A stretch of DNA of 14,368 bases from Lentisphaeria bacterium (lineage in GTDB: Bacteria > Verrucomicrobiota > Lentisphaeria > Victivallales > UBA1829). Shown piece by piece: positions 13,424-14,368 of the stretch (position 1 is the first letter of the stretch; the number at the start of each line of letters is the position of its first letter). Made by a program: the position numbers and the translations under genes. The stretch is taken from positions 1 through 14,368 of the forward strand of contig JAFYBD010000189.1 of NCBI GenBank assembly GCA_017540385.1. The letters run 5' to 3'. The notes under the pieces are model-generated. The model was not told the DNA's origin. It saw only the letters and a program-made list of their open reading frames with translations, and did no database searches.

Positions 13424-14368
13424 TTACGCGATGACGGACCAGTTCATGTCAACGCCGTAACCGAGGACGTTCCACTGGGTGGTGTCGCCGGAGGCGTAGT
13501 AACCCAGCATGCCGGTGGATTTCTGACGGACGAGCAGATCGTCCTTCGCGTCGCCGTTGTAATCGCCCGCGCCGACGAGGAACCAGTCCTTCGCGTCGAG
13601 CTGGCCGAGCTGGGACCAATCCGCGGAGTTACCGTCGTTCCACATGAACACGAGTCCGGTCTCCGCGTGGAACGCCACGATGTCGTCCTTGTCGTCGCCC
13701 GCGAAATCGCCGATCGCGCGCACTTCCCAGCCGCTGTCGCTCTTTGCGAGCTCGGTCGCATTCTCCTCGCCGATGCCGATGACATAATACACCTCGCCGC
13801 CGTTGAGCGACATCACGACCTGGTCCTTGCCATCGCCGTCGAAATCGCCGCAGCCGACGAGCGTCCATGCGGTGCCACCGAAGTCGTTGCTGAGCGTAGC
13901 CCAGTTCTCGGTTCCGTCGGTCCACACGCCGAGCGCGTAGAGCTCGGGCGCGTACCACACGATCGAGTTCGCGCCGGACGCATTGCCCGTGAGGTTGCCG
14001 ACCTTGTTCTTCCAGTCGATGTTCTCCTCGTTGGTGAGGTAGCCGATGTTCACCCAGGTCGAGCCGTCGGGGTTGTCGATCGCGTCGGCATAATACCCGA
14101 TGTACGCGCCGTGGATTCCGGCCTCGCTCGTGACGTTGCCGAAGAGCACGGAATCCGCCTTGCCGTCGCCGGTCATGTCGTGGCAGCCCAGGTTGTCCCA
14201 TTCGGCGGGATGATTGCTGCCGGCGGACTGCCACGTGCTCGTGCCGTTCATCCAGTAGCCGTGCTGATAATTGCCGTCGCCGTGCTCGCCGGTCCAGACG
14301 AACATCACGTCGGACACGCCGTTGCCGTCGATGTCGCTCTTCGCCGCGTACGTGTCGGTTTCGTCCGG
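13424..14368 (-). CDS. FG-GAP / VCBS repeat protein, probable secreted or surface protein (C-terminal part)
   Basis: The frame is open from the right edge of the window to TAA 13424-13426, giving 314 residues of a longer protein. The apparent start at 14317 is an internal GTG. At least five repeats carry a Ca2+-binding-like DxDGDGxxD core: DIDGNGVSD, DMTGDGKAD, DFDGDGKDQ, DFAGDDKDD and DYNGDAKDD. They are spaced by Trp/Gly-rich strands such as WTDGTENW, MWNDGNSADW and GYYASGDTTQW. Such repeats form beta-propeller blades in integrin-like, adhesin and surface proteins of many bacteria, including PVC members. The N-terminus, and so any signal peptide or enzymatic domain, is outside the window. 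The protein ends with GVDMNWSVIA and shows no membrane anchor or sorting signal at the C-terminus. GC-rich codon use resembles the host genes rather than the neighbouring integrase. A strong terminator follows. Confidence 0.88.
   Translation of the reverse strand, partial: PDETDTYAAKSDIDGNGVSDVMFVWTGEHGDGNYQHGYWMNGTSTWQSAGSNHPAEWDNLGCHDMTGDGKADSVLFGNVTSEAGIHGAYIGYYADAIDNPDGSTWVNIGYLTNEENIDWKNKVGNLTGNASGANSIVWYAPELYALGVWTDGTENWATLSNDFGGTAWTLVGCGDFDGDGKDQVVMSLNGGEVYYVIGIGEENATELAKSDSGWEVRAIGDFAGDDKDDIVAFHAETGLVFMWNDGNSADWSQLGQLDAKDWFLVGAGDYNGDAKDDLLVRQKSTGMLGYYASGDTTQWNVLGYGVDMNWSVIA

Larger units (their letters stand above)
11455..14368. mobile_element. Integrative element in tRNA-Arg(CCG), left end visible, right end not found
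   Basis: The break in the tRNA gene at about 11455, the adjacent tyrosine recombinase and the drop in GC content mark one end of an integrated element that extends to the right. Because the retained tRNA piece is the 3' part on the minus strand, the reconstituted tRNA would lie at the far right end. No second copy of the 3' tRNA sequence is seen before 14368. Either the FG-GAP gene is cargo of the element, or the element is decayed and its right end is unrecognisable between 13062 and 13423. The right coordinate given here is only the window edge. Confidence 0.5.

Noticed and set aside
1..14368. CRISPR array or tandem-repeat locus
   Set aside because: No regularly spaced direct repeats were seen; the only repeats are short motifs near the integrase, the lon promoter and within the Lon tail and FG-GAP coding repeats.

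Overview
The window comes from a GC-rich, Gram-negative bacterium. It carries heptose (LPS/S-layer sugar) synthesis, peptidoglycan synthesis, an LolA-like periplasmic protein and an O-antigen-ligase-type membrane protein. Together with a BatA/B-type VWA protein, a large FG-GAP/VCBS surface protein and an HPr-kinase-like (ScmC-type) orphan, this suggests the PVC superphylum, perhaps Lentisphaerota (Victivallis-like). That placement is inference: no rRNA or other phylogenetic marker is present.

Left block (1-3720, minus strand): an O-antigen-ligase-family membrane protein with a C-terminal TPR-like region reads directly into murD (8-bp overlap). After a 161-bp gap follows the N-terminal part of a BatA/B-type VWA membrane protein that runs off the left edge. 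Centre (3721-3979): a divergent, relatively AT-rich control region with a plausible sigma70-type promoter and a 12-bp palindrome in front of lon.

Central block (3980-10325, plus strand): a tightly packed run of six genes, lon - LolA-like - TadE-like - rfaE2 - hpt - umuD. Three junctions have ATGA overlaps or near-overlaps and the other gaps are 6-10 bp, so it is very probably one operon. It joins protein quality control (Lon), envelope functions (LolA-like, pseudopilin-like, heptose activation), purine salvage (Hpt) and a self-cleaving UmuD protein with no umuC in sight. Lon carries an unusual C-terminal tail of about 260 residues, rich in Pro/Ala/Lys and strongly basic at its end.

Right block (10341-14368): a convergent HPr-kinase-like ScmC-type gene whose N-terminal part lies in a different frame (probable frameshift). 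Next comes the 3' part of a tRNA-Arg(CCG) gene without its 5' half, then an AT-richer stretch with repeated 10-11-bp motifs and a tyrosine recombinase. This is the anatomy of an integrative element inserted in a tRNA gene. Its visible end is at about 11455 and the other end lies beyond the window or is unrecognised. After the integrase comes a non-coding stretch rich in inverted repeats. The window closes with a 5'-truncated FG-GAP repeat protein on the minus strand, followed by a strong rho-independent terminator.

No CRISPR array, rRNA, intact tRNA or insertion sequence was seen.
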